64,000 nucleotides of DNA from Candidatus Kinetoplastibacterium blastocrithidii (ex Strigomonas culicis). Its GTDB lineage: Bacteria > Pseudomonadota > Gammaproteobacteria > Burkholderiales > Burkholderiaceae_B. A model generated the notes under the pieces. It was not told the origin of the DNA and did no database searches. It saw only the letters and a program-made list of their open reading frames with translations. How positions within the stretch are numbered: position 1 is the stretch's first letter; the number at the start of each line of letters is the position of its first letter. The stretch spans positions 372,001 to 436,000 of the forward strand of contig NC_019814.1 in assembly GCF_000319245.1 (NCBI RefSeq), given 5' to 3'. Below, piece by piece: positions 40,405 to 49,686 of the stretch. The translations under genes and the position numbers were made by a program.

Positions 40405-40442
40405 CATGAGCAGGTAATCTTTAGGCTTTATTCCTGCTCATG
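40405..40442. terminator. Bidirectional terminator between lon and tyrB
   Basis: Perfect inverted repeat CATGAGCAGG (40405-40414) / CCTGCTCATG (40433-40442) with an 18-nt loop, lying between two convergent stop codons. The T-runs are poor, so efficiency is uncertain. Confidence 0.7.
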
Positions 40443-40448
40443 TTCTAA

Positions 40449-41654
40449 TTATTTATCTAATACCTGAGAGATACTTGATGCAACTAAATCAATATTATTA
40501 TCATTGAGAGCGGCAACGCATATCCTACCACTGGACACAGCATATATTCCATATTGTTCGCGAAGAATATCAACTTGATGAGATGTTAGTCCAGAATAAG
40601 AAAACATTCCTCTCTGATCTAAGACAAAACTAAAATCTTTTTTACTGCTATGCTTGCCAATTTTGTTAATAAGGTTTTTACGCATAAGCTTAATTCTATT
40701 CCGCATATCTGATAATTCATTCTCCCATATTTCAAAAAGATCATCAGAGCTTAATACATGATTAACTATGCTAGCACCATGTGTAGGTGGGTTTGAATAG
40801 TTGCTTCTTATTAATCTCTTAATTTGGCTAAGCGCTCTATTTGTTTCATCCCTGTTATTTGTTGTTATTGTCAATGCCCCAACGCGTTCTCCATATAATG
40901 CAAATGATTTTGAGAATGAAGAGCTGATAAATGATGGTATGTCCATATCTGAAAACATTCTAACAACATATGCATCTTCAGATAACCCATCTCCGAAACC
41001 TTGGTATGCAATATCTAGAAATGGTATTAAATTACGTTCTTTAATTGTTTCTACTATTTCTCTCCATTGTTTTACAGTAGGATCAATGCCAGTAGGATTG
41101 TGGCAGCAAGCATGTAGTACTACTATTGTTCCACTAGCCGTAGTATTTAAGCTTTCAAGCATCCTATCAAATGCAATATTGTTATTGGCTGGGTCATAGT
41201 ATGGGTATGTATCAACCAAGAATCCTGATTTCTCAAATATAGCTCTATGATTTTCCCAACTAGGGTTGCTGATTAAAACTTTTGAATTAGGTAACAATTG
41301 ATACAAGAAATCTGCTCCAATTTTTAGAGCTCCAGTTCCACCAAGAGTTTGTACTGTTAATGCACGTCCCTCTTCAATTTTATTAGAATTTTCTCCAAAT
41401 AATAATTTCATTGCATTTTTATTATAGTTTGAAATACCATCAATAGGTAAATAGCCCCTAGGTAGTTTTTTTGACGCAAGAAATGCTTCAGATTTACACA
41501 CTGCTTCCATTAATGGGATTCTACCATCTTTGTCGTAGTATACGCCAACACCTAGGTTTACCTTATTTAATCTATTATCTGAATTAAATTTTTCGTTTAG
41601 CCCCAATATAGGATCACTAGGTGCTAGTTTGACAGATTTAAATATATCTTTCAT
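40449..41654 (-). CDS. tyrB: Aromatic/aspartate aminotransferase
   Basis: PLP-dependent class I aminotransferase of the AspC/TyrB group. LAPSDPILGLNEKF and KVNLGVGVYYD at the N-terminus, HACCHNPTGIDPTVKQW (around 185-202), the PLP-lysine SSFSKSFALYGERVGA (around 245-260) and RSNYSNPPTHGAS near 288 are diagnostic. I prefer Met 41654 (MKDIFKSVKLAPSDP), giving 401 residues, over 41666. Aspartate versus aromatic preference cannot be decided by eye; it lies divergently beside uvrB, where tyrB occurs in relatives. It could serve tyrosine, phenylalanine and aspartate transamination. Confidence 0.88.
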   Translation of the reverse strand: MKDIFKSVKLAPSDPILGLNEKFNSDNRLNKVNLGVGVYYDKDGRIPLMEAVCKSEAFLASKKLPRGYLPIDGISNYNKNAMKLLFGENSNKIEEGRALTVQTLGGTGALKIGADFLYQLLPNSKVLISNPSWENHRAIFEKSGFLVDTYPYYDPANNNIAFDRMLESLNTTASGTIVVLHACCHNPTGIDPTVKQWREIVETIKERNLIPFLDIAYQGFGDGLSEDAYVVRMFSDMDIPSFISSSFSKSFALYGERVGALTITTNNRDETNRALSQIKRLIRSNYSNPPTHGASIVNHVLSSDDLFEIWENELSDMRNRIKLMRKNLINKIGKHSSKKDFSFVLDQRGMFSYSGLTSHQVDILREQYGIYAVSSGRICVAALNDNNIDLVASSISQVLDK

Positions 41655-41680
41655 GATGCTCATCAATGTTATAGATTTAG

Positions 41681-41686
41681 TATAAT
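41681..41686 (+). promoter_or_regulatory. Possible -10 box upstream of uvrB
   Basis: A perfect TATAAT occurs 37 nt before the uvrB ATG in the short tyrB-uvrB divergent spacer. No good -35 hexamer is seen, so the call is tentative. Confidence 0.35.
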
Positions 41687-41722
41687 GGATTTAATCAATA
41701 CCTTTACAATTTAAAGTCTAAC

Positions 41723-43738
41723 ATGACAAATAATAGATTTGTACCTTTTTCTAACAATAGTATATTCAATCTTTCTAAGCCATATAAGCCAGCAGGTGAT
41801 CAGCCAGAGGCAATTGTTAAATTGATAAATGGCATATCAGATGGTTTACATTACCAGACCCTTTTGGGGGTTACTGGTTCTGGTAAAACTTATACTATGG
41901 CTAATATTATAGCAAGTATTGGCAGGCCATCTCTAATATTAGCTCCTAATAAAACATTAGCAGCGCAATTATATTCTGAGATGAGAGACTTTTTTCCTAA
42001 TAATGCGGTTGAATATTTTGTTTCTTATTACGATTTTTATCAGCCAGAGGCATATATAGCATCAAAAGATATCTTTATAGAGAAAGATGCGCGTATTAAT
42101 GCACATATAGAACAGATGCGCTTATCAGCAACTAAAAGTTTAATAGAGAGACGAGATACGATTATAGTAAGCACAGTATCTTGTATATATGGTATTGGTG
42201 ACATGTCTTGTTATAACTCGATGGCTTTTTCTTTGCGTTTAGGCAACTTGGTCTCAAGAGATAATTTTTTTAAAAACTTAATAGATATGCAGTACACTAG
42301 AAATGATATAGAATTTTCTAGATCCACATTCCGTGTTCGTGGTGAATATATAGATATTTTTCCGGCTGAGAACTTTGATTTAGCCGTAAGAGTTTATCTT
42401 GTCGATAATGAGATAAAAAAATTATCACTATTTGATCCAGTTATCGGCAAAATGCTTAAGGATATATCTCGTTTTGCTTTGTATCCCGTTTCTCACTATG
42501 TTGTTCCAAGAGAAAAAATATTATCTGCTATAGATTCTATAAAAGAAGAGTTAAGAGAGCAATTAAAATTCTTAGTAGATAATAATAAATTGCTAGAGGC
42601 AAAACGTTTAGAGCAAAGGACAAGATTTGATTTAGAGATGTTACAGGAGACAGGTTTTTGTAAGGGTATTGAGAATTATACAAGACATTTATCTAAATTA
42701 TTGCCAGGATCTCCTCCGAGCACTTTGATAGGTTATTTACCGTCAGACGCTATTATATTTATTGATGAAAGTCATATAACATTAGGGCAATTATCAGGTA
42801 TGTATTATGGAGACAGATCGAGAAAAGAAACATTGGTGCGGCATGGTTTTCGTTTGCCATCAGCCTTAGATAATAGACCTTTAAAGTTTGAAGAGTTTGA
42901 GAATATAGTCAAACAATGTATTTTTGTTTCCGCAACTCCTTCTGATTATGAGAGAGAACATTCTAGTAATATTGTAGAGCAACTAGTTAGGCCAACAGGG
43001 TTGGTAGATCCGATTGTTGAAGTTAGACCAGCTAAGACGCAGATTGACGATATTTTATTGCAAATAAAAAGAACAGTTATATTAAAAGAGCGAGTGTTTG
43101 TTACAACATTAACAAAACGGATGTCTGAGAATTTAACTGATTTCTTAAAGGATAATGGTATAAAAGTTAGATATTTGCATTCAGACATAGATACTGTTGA
43201 AAGAGTGGAGATATTAAGAGATTTACGCATTGGATCTTTTGATGTTTTAGTAGGAATAAATCTTCTGAGAGAAGGATTAGATATACCTGAGGTGTCTTTG
43301 GTCGCAATCATGGATGCAGACAAAGAGGGTTTTTTAAGATCTGAGCGCAGTTTAATTCAGACTATAGGTAGGGCAGCTAGGAATTTAAATGGACATGCAA
43401 TATTGTATGCTGACAATATAACTAAATCAATGAAAAAGGCTATAGAAGAGACTAGAAGAAGAAGAGAAAAGCAATTAGAGTTTAACTCTATACATGGCAT
43501 TAAAGCAATTGGTATTAAGAAGGATATAAGGGAACTTATAGATGGAGTAGTTGTTAATAACAAATCATTAAAAGTTGATATTAATAAGAATATTGTAAAA
43601 TCGCATAAAAAATTATCAAAGGAGATTAAACGATTAGAGAAGTCTATGATTGATCATGCTAATAAGTTGGAATTTGAGAAAGCAGCAGAAGTTCGTGATT
43701 CTTTAAATGCATTAAAAGAACTTCTTTTATTTGGCTAG
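41723..43738 (+). CDS. uvrB: Excinuclease ABC subunit B
   Basis: Damage-verification helicase-like subunit of nucleotide excision repair. Walker A GVTGSGKT at residues 49-56, the beta-hairpin region [11 protein letters not shown] (around 95-105), DESH motif near 345, the helicase-domain block [19 protein letters not shown] (around 513) and a C-terminal UVR domain ([14 protein letters not shown] near 650) for UvrC binding are all there. Length 671 is full. With uvrD at 27 kb it suggests NER is kept; uvrA and uvrC are not in this window. Confidence 0.98.
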   Translation: MTNNRFVPFSNNSIFNLSKPYKPAGDQPEAIVKLINGISDGLHYQTLLGVTGSGKTYTMANIIASIGRPSLILAPNKTLAAQLYSEMRDFFPNNAVEYFVSYYDFYQPEAYIASKDIFIEKDARINAHIEQMRLSATKSLIERRDTIIVSTVSCIYGIGDMSCYNSMAFSLRLGNLVSRDNFFKNLIDMQYTRNDIEFSRSTFRVRGEYIDIFPAENFDLAVRVYLVDNEIKKLSLFDPVIGKMLKDISRFALYPVSHYVVPREKILSAIDSIKEELREQLKFLVDNNKLLEAKRLEQRTRFDLEMLQETGFCKGIENYTRHLSKLLPGSPPSTLIGYLPSDAIIFIDESHITLGQLSGMYYGDRSRKETLVRHGFRLPSALDNRPLKFEEFENIVKQCIFVSATPSDYEREHSSNIVEQLVRPTGLVDPIVEVRPAKTQIDDILLQIKRTVILKERVFVTTLTKRMSENLTDFLKDNGIKVRYLHSDIDTVERVEILRDLRIGSFDVLVGINLLREGLDIPEVSLVAIMDADKEGFLRSERSLIQTIGRAARNLNGHAILYADNITKSMKKAIEETRRRREKQLEFNSIHGIKAIGIKKDIRELIDGVVVNNKSLKVDINKNIVKSHKKLSKEIKRLEKSMIDHANKLEFEKAAEVRDSLNALKELLLFG

Positions 43739-43755
43739 AAACTTGAGGTTATGAT

Positions 43756-44220
43756 GTGAATAATGTTCTTTTTGTATGCACTGGTAACATTTGCCGTTCC
43801 CCAACAGCAGAAGGAGTATTTAGAAAATTATTACTAGAGAAGAAAATAGCAGTAGAGTTTAATGTTGATTCTGCAGGAACTCATTCATATTATGTTGGAA
43901 GAAAGCCTGATGAGCGGGCAAAAATGGAAGCATTGTTAAGGGGTTATGATATTAGTAATCATGTAGCAAGGCAGTTAGAAAATATTGATTTTTTATGTTT
44001 TGACTTGATACTGGCTATGGATTTTAAGAATATCCAATATATGAAAGAAATTTGTCCTAATGAATATTTTTATAAGGTAAAACTTTTGACTAATTTTTCT
44101 AATTATTATAGAAATACTGAAGTTCCCGACCCTTATTATGGCAACAGGAATGGGTTTAAATTAGTTATAGATTATATTGAAGATGCTTGTAATGGTTTGA
44201 TAGATTATCTTAATTTTTAG
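43756..44220 (+). CDS. Low-molecular-weight protein-tyrosine phosphatase
   Basis: Small cytoplasmic phosphatase of the LMW-PTP/arsenate-reductase fold. The active-site loop CTGNICRS is Cys8 to Arg14 (CX5R), and the general-acid Asp appears in VPDPYYG near residue 122. Length is 154 residues. Start is GTG 43756 with GAGG 8-9 nt upstream; no ATG lies nearer. It follows uvrB by 17 nt and precedes the isc operon, a position it shares with Bordetella-type genomes as I recall. Natural substrate unknown. Confidence 0.92.
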   Translation: MNNVLFVCTGNICRSPTAEGVFRKLLLEKKIAVEFNVDSAGTHSYYVGRKPDERAKMEALLRGYDISNHVARQLENIDFLCFDLILAMDFKNIQYMKEICPNEYFYKVKLLTNFSNYYRNTEVPDPYYGNRNGFKLVIDYIEDACNGLIDYLNF

Positions 44221-44289
44221 CTATCTCTAGTTTAAATACCTTTAATTATTATTTGCTGATTTATTCCTTATAAAAACACTCTGGAATTA

Positions 44290-44298
44290 TGTTATAAT
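44290..44298 (+). promoter_or_regulatory. Extended -10 promoter of the isc operon
   Basis: TGTTATAAT at 44290-44298 is a consensus extended -10 element, 43 nt before the iscR start. No recognisable type 1 IscR site (ATA...TAT symmetry) is visible, so autoregulation could not be confirmed. Confidence 0.6.
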
Positions 44299-44327
44299 GT
44301 AGAAAGAATATAGATATGGAGTTGCTT

Positions 44328-44357
44328 ATGGAATTTTATAATGCGATTAACTACTAA
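44328..44357 (+). CDS. Possible 9-codon leader ORF overlapping the iscR start
   Basis: ATG 44328 opens a frame of nine codons (MEFYNAINY) ending at TAA 44355-44357, 14 nt past the iscR ATG in another frame. A GGAG (44318-44321) is placed 6 nt before this ATG, whereas iscR itself lacks a clear ribosome site. It might couple or reduce iscR translation. It is very short and may be chance. Confidence 0.3.
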   Translation: MEFYNAINY

Positions 44358-44841
44358 GGGTCGTTTCGCTGTTACTGCTATGTTAGATTTGGCATTAAAT
44401 CAAGATGCTGGTAGGGTTAGTATAGTTTCTATTAGTAAGCGTAATAATATTTCTCTATATTACTTAGAGCAGTTGTTCATTAAGTTAAGAAAGTGTTCTT
44501 TAGTCATTGGGATGCGCGGTCCTAGCGGTGGTTATTATTTGGCAAGGTTGCCGGACAATATAACATTAGCAGATATTATATGCGCTGTTGATGAGTGTAT
44601 AGATTCTACCAGTTGTGGAGGAAAGATTAATTGCATAAAAGATGAATTAACAGGCGAATATAAAAAATGTTTAACTCATGACCTATGGTCTGATTTAAAT
44701 AGGAAAATGTTTGATTATCTTAACTCTATTTCTTTGTTAGACCTCATGATGATCCATCATAAAGGTTTGAATCATTTAGGTTATAAGGAGTATGAGATAT
44801 CTGTAATAAAAAATCCCAGATGTAATTTGTCACCTGTATAA
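44341..44841 (+). CDS. iscR: Fe-S cluster-responsive transcription regulator IscR
   Basis: Rrf2-family winged-helix regulator that senses cellular Fe-S status through a [2Fe-2S] cluster. N-terminal [19 protein letters not shown] and the DNA-binding helix region up to [13 protein letters not shown] are typical. Cluster ligands Cys92, Cys98 and Cys110 and the following KCLTHDLW His are present; the Cys98-Cys110 spacing is 6 residues longer than in E. coli (98-104). Length is 166. It heads iscRSUA-hscBA-fdx. A sensor being kept suggests regulation survives. Confidence 0.95.
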   Translation: MRLTTKGRFAVTAMLDLALNQDAGRVSIVSISKRNNISLYYLEQLFIKLRKCSLVIGMRGPSGGYYLARLPDNITLADIICAVDECIDSTSCGGKINCIKDELTGEYKKCLTHDLWSDLNRKMFDYLNSISLLDLMMIHHKGLNHLGYKEYEISVIKNPRCNLSPV

Positions 44842-44867
44842 GTATTTATAAGAAATTGAAGGTTATT

Positions 44868-46085
44868 ATGGCAAAAAATAAATTCCCTATATATATGGAT
44901 TATTCTGCTACTACCCCTGTAGATCCAAGAGTGGTAGAGAAAATGATACCATGGTTATATGATAATCCTGGAAATCCTGCATCTAGAAGTCATAGTTTTG
45001 GATGGAAAGCAGAAGAGGCGATAGAAAGAGCTAGAGAAGAGGTTGCGGATTTGGTTAATGCTGATCCTAGGGAAATTATTTGGACATCTGGAGCAACTGA
45101 ATCTAATAATCTAGCTATAAAAGGGGCTGCAAATTTTTATTCAGGAAAAGGTAAGCATATTATTACGATAAAAACAGAACATAAAGCAGTATTAGATACT
45201 TGTCGTAACCTTGAGAAACATGGTTTTGATGTTAGTTACCTTAATGTTATGAGTAATGGGCTCTTAGATCTTGATTATTTTAAGGATTCTATTAGAAAGG
45301 ATACCATATTAGCATCAGTGATGTTGGTTAATAATGAGATTGGAATTATTCAGGATATAGAATCAATTGGAAAAATATGTAGAGATAAGGGAGTTATTTT
45401 TCATGTGGATGCTGCTCAAGCATCTGGTAAATTATCAATAAATCTACAAAAAATGCCTGTAGATTTGATGTCTTTTTCTGCTCATAAAGTATATGGACCT
45501 AAAGGTATTGGCGCTCTATATATTTGTCGCAAGCCTAGAGTTCGTGTTGAGGCGCAAATTCATGGCGGAGGTCACGAGCGCGGTCTTAGATCAGGAACAT
45601 TAGCAACACATCAGATTGTTGGAATGGGAGAAGCATTTCGCATTGCTAAGACAGATATGAATATGGATAATGTACGTATAGCTTCATTAAGGGACAAATT
45701 GTGGGCAGGGATTTCTGATATAGAGGATGTATATATAAATGGTAGTATTGAGCATAGTATTCCTCATAACTTAAATGTAAGTTTCAATTATGTGGAGGGT
45801 GAGTCGTTAATTATGGCATTAAAAAATCTAGCCGTTTCTAGTGGATCTGCATGCACTTCAGCCAGTTTAGAGCCATCATATGTATTACGGGCTTTAGGCA
45901 GAAGTGACGAATTAGCTCATAGTTCTATACGTTTTACTTTAGGAAGATTTTCTTGCGAGAATGATATTGCATTTGCTATTCAAGAGTTGAATACGCATGT
46001 TAGTAAATTAAGAGAAATGTCGCCTTTATGGGAGATGGTTAAAAGTGGTATAGATTTGGAATCTGTTCATTGGTCATCTCATTGA
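44868..46085 (+). CDS. iscS: Cysteine desulfurase IscS
   Basis: PLP enzyme that removes sulfur from cysteine for Fe-S clusters and tRNA thiolation. PLP lysine lies in [16 protein letters not shown] (around 203-218). The mobile-loop catalytic Cys is in [15 protein letters not shown] (around 323-337). [17 protein letters not shown] opens the fold. ATG 44868 is preferred over TTG 44856, since GAAGGT sits just before it. Length is 405 residues, the group I IscS size. Confidence 0.97.
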   Translation: MAKNKFPIYMDYSATTPVDPRVVEKMIPWLYDNPGNPASRSHSFGWKAEEAIERAREEVADLVNADPREIIWTSGATESNNLAIKGAANFYSGKGKHIITIKTEHKAVLDTCRNLEKHGFDVSYLNVMSNGLLDLDYFKDSIRKDTILASVMLVNNEIGIIQDIESIGKICRDKGVIFHVDAAQASGKLSINLQKMPVDLMSFSAHKVYGPKGIGALYICRKPRVRVEAQIHGGGHERGLRSGTLATHQIVGMGEAFRIAKTDMNMDNVRIASLRDKLWAGISDIEDVYINGSIEHSIPHNLNVSFNYVEGESLIMALKNLAVSSGSACTSASLEPSYVLRALGRSDELAHSSIRFTLGRFSCENDIAFAIQELNTHVSKLREMSPLWEMVKSGIDLESVHWSSH

Positions 46086-46112
46086 TATTTAGTTTTTGAA
46101 AGGATATTACTT

Positions 46113-46499
46113 ATGTCTTATAGCAATAAAGTTTTGGATCATTATGAAAATCCTCGTAATGTTGGGTCTTTTAGTAGAGAGGATGATTCTGTTGGTACTG
46201 GCATGGTTGGAGCTCCTGCTTGTGGCGATGTTATGAAATTGCAAATAAAGGTTAATTGTGATGGTATTATCGAAGATGCTTGTTTTAAAACCTATGGCTG
46301 CGGTTCTGCTATTGCTTCTAGCTCGTTAGTGACAGAATGGATTCTAGGCAAATCTCTGACAGAAGCTTCACAAATTAGCAATATGCAAATAGCAGAGGAG
46401 TTGGCATTGCCCCCTGTAAAAATACATTGTTCTATACTAGCAGAAGATGCTATTAGATCGGCTATACAAGATTACAAGTTAAAAAATAAGATAGATTAA
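46113..46499 (+). CDS. iscU: Fe-S cluster assembly scaffold IscU
   Basis: Scaffold on which new [2Fe-2S] clusters form. All ligands are present: Cys37 and Asp39 in PACGDVMKLQ, Cys63 in TYGCGSAIAS and Cys106 in PPVKIHCSILAEDA. The HscA-recognition motif LPPVK is kept (residues 99-103). Length 128 is standard. It sits 27 nt after iscS and 17 nt before iscA. Confidence 0.98.
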   Translation: MSYSNKVLDHYENPRNVGSFSREDDSVGTGMVGAPACGDVMKLQIKVNCDGIIEDACFKTYGCGSAIASSSLVTEWILGKSLTEASQISNMQIAEELALPPVKIHCSILAEDAIRSAIQDYKLKNKID

Positions 46500-46516
46500 T
46501 ACTTAAGAGATGAAAA

Positions 46517-46840
46517 ATGTCTATAAATTTGACTGAAAATGCTGCTTCACATATAGATCGTTTTTTAAAAAAACGAGGGAAAGGGATCGGTTTGCGAATG
46601 AAAGTTCAAATAAATGGATGTTCTGGTCTTTCCTATAAGATCGAGTATGTTGATGATTTTAATCAAGATGATATAATTTTTGAAAATTTTGGAGTAAAGA
46701 TTTTTGTTGATCCAGATAGCTTTATTTATTTAGATGGAACGATACTTGATTATGTTAGAGAAGGATTTAAAGAGGGGTTTAAATATGTTAATCCTAATGA
46801 GAAGTCCAAATGTGGTTGTGGCAAGTCATTTATGGTATAA
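46517..46840 (+). CDS. iscA: Iron-sulfur cluster assembly protein IscA
   Basis: A-type carrier that hands clusters to apo-proteins, mainly [4Fe-4S] targets. The three invariant Cys are Cys35 (NGCSGLSYK) and Cys99/Cys101 (KCGCGKSF). Length is 107 residues. It is fourth in the isc operon, 15 nt before hscB. Nothing is unusual. Confidence 0.97.
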   Translation: MSINLTENAASHIDRFLKKRGKGIGLRMKVQINGCSGLSYKIEYVDDFNQDDIIFENFGVKIFVDPDSFIYLDGTILDYVREGFKEGFKYVNPNEKSKCGCGKSFMV

Positions 46841-46855
46841 AAATTAATTTTAGTC

Positions 46856-47377
46856 ATGCAGCATTTAAATTATTTCAGTACATTCGGATTGCCTATTTTG
46901 TTTTCTATAGATCAAGATGACTTAGAAAAAAAATGGAGGAATTTGTCTTGTATTATTCATCCAGATAGGTATGTAGATTCTGATGATATTGATCGCAAAG
47001 CTTCCATAGAAATGGCATCATTCTTAAACAAAGCCTATAAGATTCTAAAGGATCCTATATTACGTGCTAGTTATATATGTGAAATCAATGGTATTGATTT
47101 CGAAAAAAAGTTTAATGCCTCTAGCGTTGTTTTTCTGGAACAGCAATTAATATGGAGAGAATCTATTGACAGTTTTTCTAGTAGTAAAAATCTTGATGGT
47201 TTAAAAAAACTAGAAATAGTGCTTTGTAAGGAAAGGGATGAAAGACTTGAAACTTTATCTGTCTTATTAGATCATTCTTCTGATTATATAAATGCTAGTG
47301 TTTTAATTAATGATCTAAAGTTTATTGATAAAATTTTTAATGATGTCACAGAAAAAATTCTTTTTCTTTGTGATTAA
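46856..47377 (+). CDS. hscB: Co-chaperone HscB
   Basis: J-domain protein that brings IscU to HscA and stimulates its ATPase. The HPD motif is at residues 35-37 (IIHPDRYV). The J domain covers about 1-75 and a C-terminal three-helix IscU-binding domain follows. Length 173 matches E. coli HscB (171). The C-terminal half is divergent. It lies between iscA and hscA as usual. Confidence 0.94.
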   Translation: MQHLNYFSTFGLPILFSIDQDDLEKKWRNLSCIIHPDRYVDSDDIDRKASIEMASFLNKAYKILKDPILRASYICEINGIDFEKKFNASSVVFLEQQLIWRESIDSFSSSKNLDGLKKLEIVLCKERDERLETLSVLLDHSSDYINASVLINDLKFIDKIFNDVTEKILFLCD

Positions 47378-47429
47378 TAGATTCTCATGTTGATGCAGTA
47401 TTAATTCAATAAAAATAAAGTTTATATAG

Positions 47430-49274
47430 ATGGAACTATTACAAATATCCGAGCCTAGTGGTCAGTTTTGTGAAAAACACAAGAAAATAATTCTTGGCAT
47501 TGACTTAGGAACTACAAACTCTTTGGTTGCTTTTATAAATGATAATGATTCGCCAGAAGTTTTATGTGATGATTTTAACAGATCACTATTTCCATCAGTT
47601 GTTGGTTTCCTCGATGATGGAAAGATGCTAACTAGTCACAAGGCATTCGAACTAAATAGTAATGAAATTGTATCTTCTTTTAAAAAATTTATGGGAAGAT
47701 CTTTTGAGGACTCAAAATATTTACACTCCACTTATGAGTTATTAGAAAAAGAAGGAATTTTAAAAATTCATACCTCATATGGCGATTTTACTCCTTTAGA
47801 ATTGTCATCTAAAATATTGAGCCATTTATATAAAATTGCCATAAATAGGATAGGGAGAGAGGTTAAAGATGTTATTATCACTGTACCTGCCTATTTTAAT
47901 GAAACCCAGCGCCAAGATACTATATTAGCAGCAAGATTAGTAGGTTTAAACGTGATACGTTTGTTGAATGAGCCAACGGCTGCTGCTATTGCTTATGGTA
48001 TTGGTAATTTAAAAGAAGGCATATATGCTGTATTCGATTTAGGTGGCGGCACGTTTGATATTTCTATCTTAAAATTAATGGAAGGTGTTTTTGATGTTAT
48101 AGCTACTTCAGGGGATAATGCATTAGGAGGAGATGATTTTGATTTAGCTATAGTTGATTATGTTATAAATCTATTTACTAAGAATGAAGTTTCTTTTGAA
48201 GAAAAGAGTAATTTAATGAGGATAGCAAAAGAGACAAGAGAATGTTTGACTAATAATGATTCGGCTCTTTTCTATACTCCATCAGAAATTGGAAGTCATA
48301 TAGAAATAAGCAATAGCACTTTCTATGAAATAGTTGATCCTCTAATAAAGAGGATCTCTAAATGTATTAAAAGATCATTAGTAGATGCTAAACTACGTAT
48401 TGATGATATTTGTGGAGTGATAATGGTAGGTGGTTCTACTAGGATGCCTATAGTACGTGATTTTGTATCTAATTATTTCAAGAAGAAGGATCTATTATCT
48501 AATATTGATCCTGATAAGGTTGTTGCTATTGGGGCAGCTCTATATGGTGATATGTTATTAAACAGAAATTCTTTAAGTAAGGAATGGCAACTTTTAGATG
48601 TTACTCCTTTATCTTTAGGGATAGAAGTTTCTGGTGGATTAGTAGAACGCATTATACATAGGAATAGCAAAATTCCTGTTTCTCACTCTCAAGATTTTAC
48701 TACCATGAGAGATGGTCAGACAGCAATGAAAATCCACGTTCTTCAAGGTGAGAGTGATGTGGTAGAGAAATGCCGTTCTTTATCCTATTTCGAATTGAAC
48801 AATATTCCAGCAATGCCTGCTGGTAAAGCTCGAATTAATATAACTTTCCAAATAGATTCTGATGGTTTATTATTGGTGTCAGCTAAAGAAAAAAGTACTG
48901 GCTTAGGATCAAGCGTGATTGTCAATAATTTGAATAGAATGTTACATGAAGATATAAGAAGTTTACTTCAATCTGATAATAACAACTTAGAAAATAAAGA
49001 TTCTTCACAATTACACAAATTAAAATCAAGACTTAGAAGCTTAGTAAACTCAATAAATAGCATACTTGATGCAGACTATAGTTTGATAGGCGATCACGAG
49101 TCATCTTATATTCAAGATAGAATTATGATTGCGAATAAGATGTTGAATGCTCAGGATATCAACTCTAATAAACTAATGGATGATATAAATTATTTCTCAT
49201 TATTAGCTGAGAATTTTGCAAAATTAAAGATTAATAGGAGTCTTCAGGAGACCTTATTAAATAAAAAAATTTAA
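47430..49274 (+). CDS. hscA: Fe-S assembly Hsp70 chaperone HscA
   Basis: Specialised Hsp70 that drives cluster release from IscU. Nucleotide-binding domain: ILGIDLGTTNSLVAF (around 22-36), VITVPAYFNETQRQDT (around 148-163), FDLGGGTFDISIL (around 202-214), and VGGSTRMPIV near 337. The substrate domain has LLDVTPLSLGIEVSGG (around 387) with the linker LLDVTPL. Length 614 matches HscA rather than DnaK. The C-terminal lid is short and divergent. Confidence 0.96.
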   Translation: MELLQISEPSGQFCEKHKKIILGIDLGTTNSLVAFINDNDSPEVLCDDFNRSLFPSVVGFLDDGKMLTSHKAFELNSNEIVSSFKKFMGRSFEDSKYLHSTYELLEKEGILKIHTSYGDFTPLELSSKILSHLYKIAINRIGREVKDVIITVPAYFNETQRQDTILAARLVGLNVIRLLNEPTAAAIAYGIGNLKEGIYAVFDLGGGTFDISILKLMEGVFDVIATSGDNALGGDDFDLAIVDYVINLFTKNEVSFEEKSNLMRIAKETRECLTNNDSALFYTPSEIGSHIEISNSTFYEIVDPLIKRISKCIKRSLVDAKLRIDDICGVIMVGGSTRMPIVRDFVSNYFKKKDLLSNIDPDKVVAIGAALYGDMLLNRNSLSKEWQLLDVTPLSLGIEVSGGLVERIIHRNSKIPVSHSQDFTTMRDGQTAMKIHVLQGESDVVEKCRSLSYFELNNIPAMPAGKARINITFQIDSDGLLLVSAKEKSTGLGSSVIVNNLNRMLHEDIRSLLQSDNNNLENKDSSQLHKLKSRLRSLVNSINSILDADYSLIGDHESSYIQDRIMIANKMLNAQDINSNKLMDDINYFSLLAENFAKLKINRSLQETLLNKKI

Positions 49275-49295
49275 TTATCAATATAGTAAAAATAT

Positions 49296-49634
49296 ATGAC
49301 GAAGATAACAGTGCTGCCTAATAAAGATATATGTCCATCAGGCATTGTTATAGATAATGTTCCTGATGATGTTTCTATTTGTAAGATTTTACTAGATAAT
49401 GATGTCAATATAGAACATGCATGTGGCATGGTAGGAGCTTGCTCCACTTGTCATATTATAATAAAAGAAGGGTTTTTATCACTAGAGAGATCATCTGATT
49501 TGGAAGATGATATGTTAGATAAGGCTTGGGGATTATCTTCAAATTCTCGCTTAGCATGTCAATGTAAAGTTTCTAAATCTGATTTATCTATTGAGATACC
49601 TAGGTATACCGTAAATCATGCTAAAGAAAAGTAA
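49296..49634 (+). CDS. fdx: ISC-type [2Fe-2S] ferredoxin
   Basis: Adrenodoxin-like ferredoxin that supplies electrons for cluster assembly. Ligands Cys43, Cys49 and Cys52 lie in HACGMVGACSTCHII, and the fourth, Cys88, in RLACQC. Length is 112 residues. It is the last gene of the isc operon; the small iscX gene often found next is absent. A perfect 12-bp inverted repeat separates it from convergent lysS. Confidence 0.97.
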   Translation: MTKITVLPNKDICPSGIVIDNVPDDVSICKILLDNDVNIEHACGMVGACSTCHIIIKEGFLSLERSSDLEDDMLDKAWGLSSNSRLACQCKVSKSDLSIEIPRYTVNHAKEK

Positions 49635-49636
49635 AT

Positions 49637-49678
49637 ATTAATAACACAGACCAATAAACTTTAGTATGTGTTATTAAT
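49637..49678. terminator. Bidirectional hairpin between fdx and lysS
   Basis: ATTAATAACACA (49637-49648) and TGTGTTATTAAT (49667-49678) form a perfect 12-bp inverted repeat with an 18-nt loop between convergent stop codons. It is AT-rich and without a long T-run, but its placement fits a shared terminator. Confidence 0.65.
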
Positions 49679-49686
49679 GGCTAATA

